Source: Pseudomonadota bacterium (GTDB lineage Bacteria; Pseudomonadota; Gammaproteobacteria; Xanthomonadales; Xanthomonadaceae). Taken from it: a stretch of 8,500 nucleotides of DNA. The notes under the pieces are model-generated. The model had not been told where the DNA came from, did not search any database, and was given only the letters and a program-made list of their open reading frames with translations. The stretch is taken from positions 1 through 8,500 of the forward strand of contig JAFADB010000261.1 in the NCBI GenBank assembly GCA_023425225.1. Direction: 5' to 3'. Shown in pieces: positions 8,133 through 8,500 of this stretch. A program made the translations under genes and the position numbers. The first letter of the stretch is position 1, and each line of letters starts with the position of its first letter.

Positions 8133-8489
8133 TTACTTCCTGATCGCCTTGCGCGGGCCCTTGCGGGTGCGGGCGTTGGTGCGGGTGCGCTGGCCACGCA
8201 GCGGCAGGCCGCGACGATGACGCAGGCCGCGGTAGCAGCCCAGGTCCATCAGACGCTTGATGGCGATGCCGATCTCGCGGCGAAGGTCGCCCTCGACGAT
8301 GTACTTGCCGATCTCCAGGCGCAGCCGTTCGATCTCCGGCTCCGACAGGTCGCGGATCTTGGTGGTCGAAGCCACGCCTGCGGCTTCGCAGACCTTCTTC
8401 GAGCGGGTACGGCCGATGCCGTAGATGCTTTGCAACCCGACCCAGACGTGCTTCTGGGCTGGCAGGTTGACGCCTGCAATACGCGCCAT
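8133..8489 (-). CDS. rpsM: 30S ribosomal protein S13
   Basis: Small-subunit head protein that contacts the P-site tRNA and takes part in the inter-subunit bridges. 118 residues, as in E. coli. MARIAGVNLPAQKH, SIYGIGRTRSKKVCEAAG (helix-turn-helix type region), VEGDLRREI, KRLMDLGCYRGLRHRRGLP and the basic tail RTNARTRKGPRKAIRK are all diagnostic. It is the first alpha-operon gene in view, complete from ATG at 8489 to TAA at 8133. Only 11 bases upstream are present, with no clear ribosome binding site among them, so the leader where S4 would act in E. coli, and the gene before it, cannot be judged. Confidence 0.99.
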   Translation of the reverse strand: MARIAGVNLPAQKHVWVGLQSIYGIGRTRSKKVCEAAGVASTTKIRDLSEPEIERLRLEIGKYIVEGDLRREIGIAIKRLMDLGCYRGLRHRRGLPLRGQRTRTNARTRKGPRKAIRK

Positions 8490-8500
8490 GACGCGGTTCT

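Overview
The window reads as a chromosomal segment from a GC-rich gammaproteobacterium, most likely of the Xanthomonadaceae (Stenotrophomonas, Xanthomonas, Lysobacter or Luteimonas relatives). Three things point there: ribosomal proteins and RNA polymerase alpha of gammaproteobacterial type, a secreted amidase very like the Stenotrophomonas maltophilia peptide amidase Pam, and a class II DAHP synthase. The genus is not fixed by the sequence. Nearly all of the window is core genome.

Left part, plus strand: the tail of a small membrane protein (probably DUF2127), then a complete, exported peptide-amidase homologue (311-1930). A short gap of 127 bases separates it from the convergent minus-strand genes, and no clear terminator is visible there.

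Middle, minus strand (transcribed right to left): dsbB (172 aa), a class II DAHP synthase (466 aa), then an MscS-type mechanosensitive channel (384 aa, TTG start with a near-perfect Shine-Dalgarno). Spacing is tight between dsbB and the DAHP synthase (6 or 48 bases, depending on the start) and 85 bases before the channel, so the three may share a transcript. A good sigma70-like promoter lies just upstream of dsbB. The three functions (disulfide bond formation, aromatic amino-acid entry step, osmotic release) have no evident common pathway.

Right part, minus strand: the alpha operon rpsM-rpsK-rpsD-rpoA-rplQ, complete from the rpsM start to a strong intrinsic terminator after rplQ. Gaps are 12, 14, 54 and 234 bases in transcription order. 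The last two carry clean inverted repeats. The large rpoA-rplQ spacer is the least explained stretch in the window. No stretch of more than 300 bases lacks a gene.

No mobile element, CRISPR array, tRNA, rRNA or defence system is visible. I found no convincing new multi-gene system. The points worth a second look are the intercistronic hairpins of the alpha operon, the Pam homologue, the start of the DAHP synthase and a striking absence of TTA, CTA and TCA codons over five genes.
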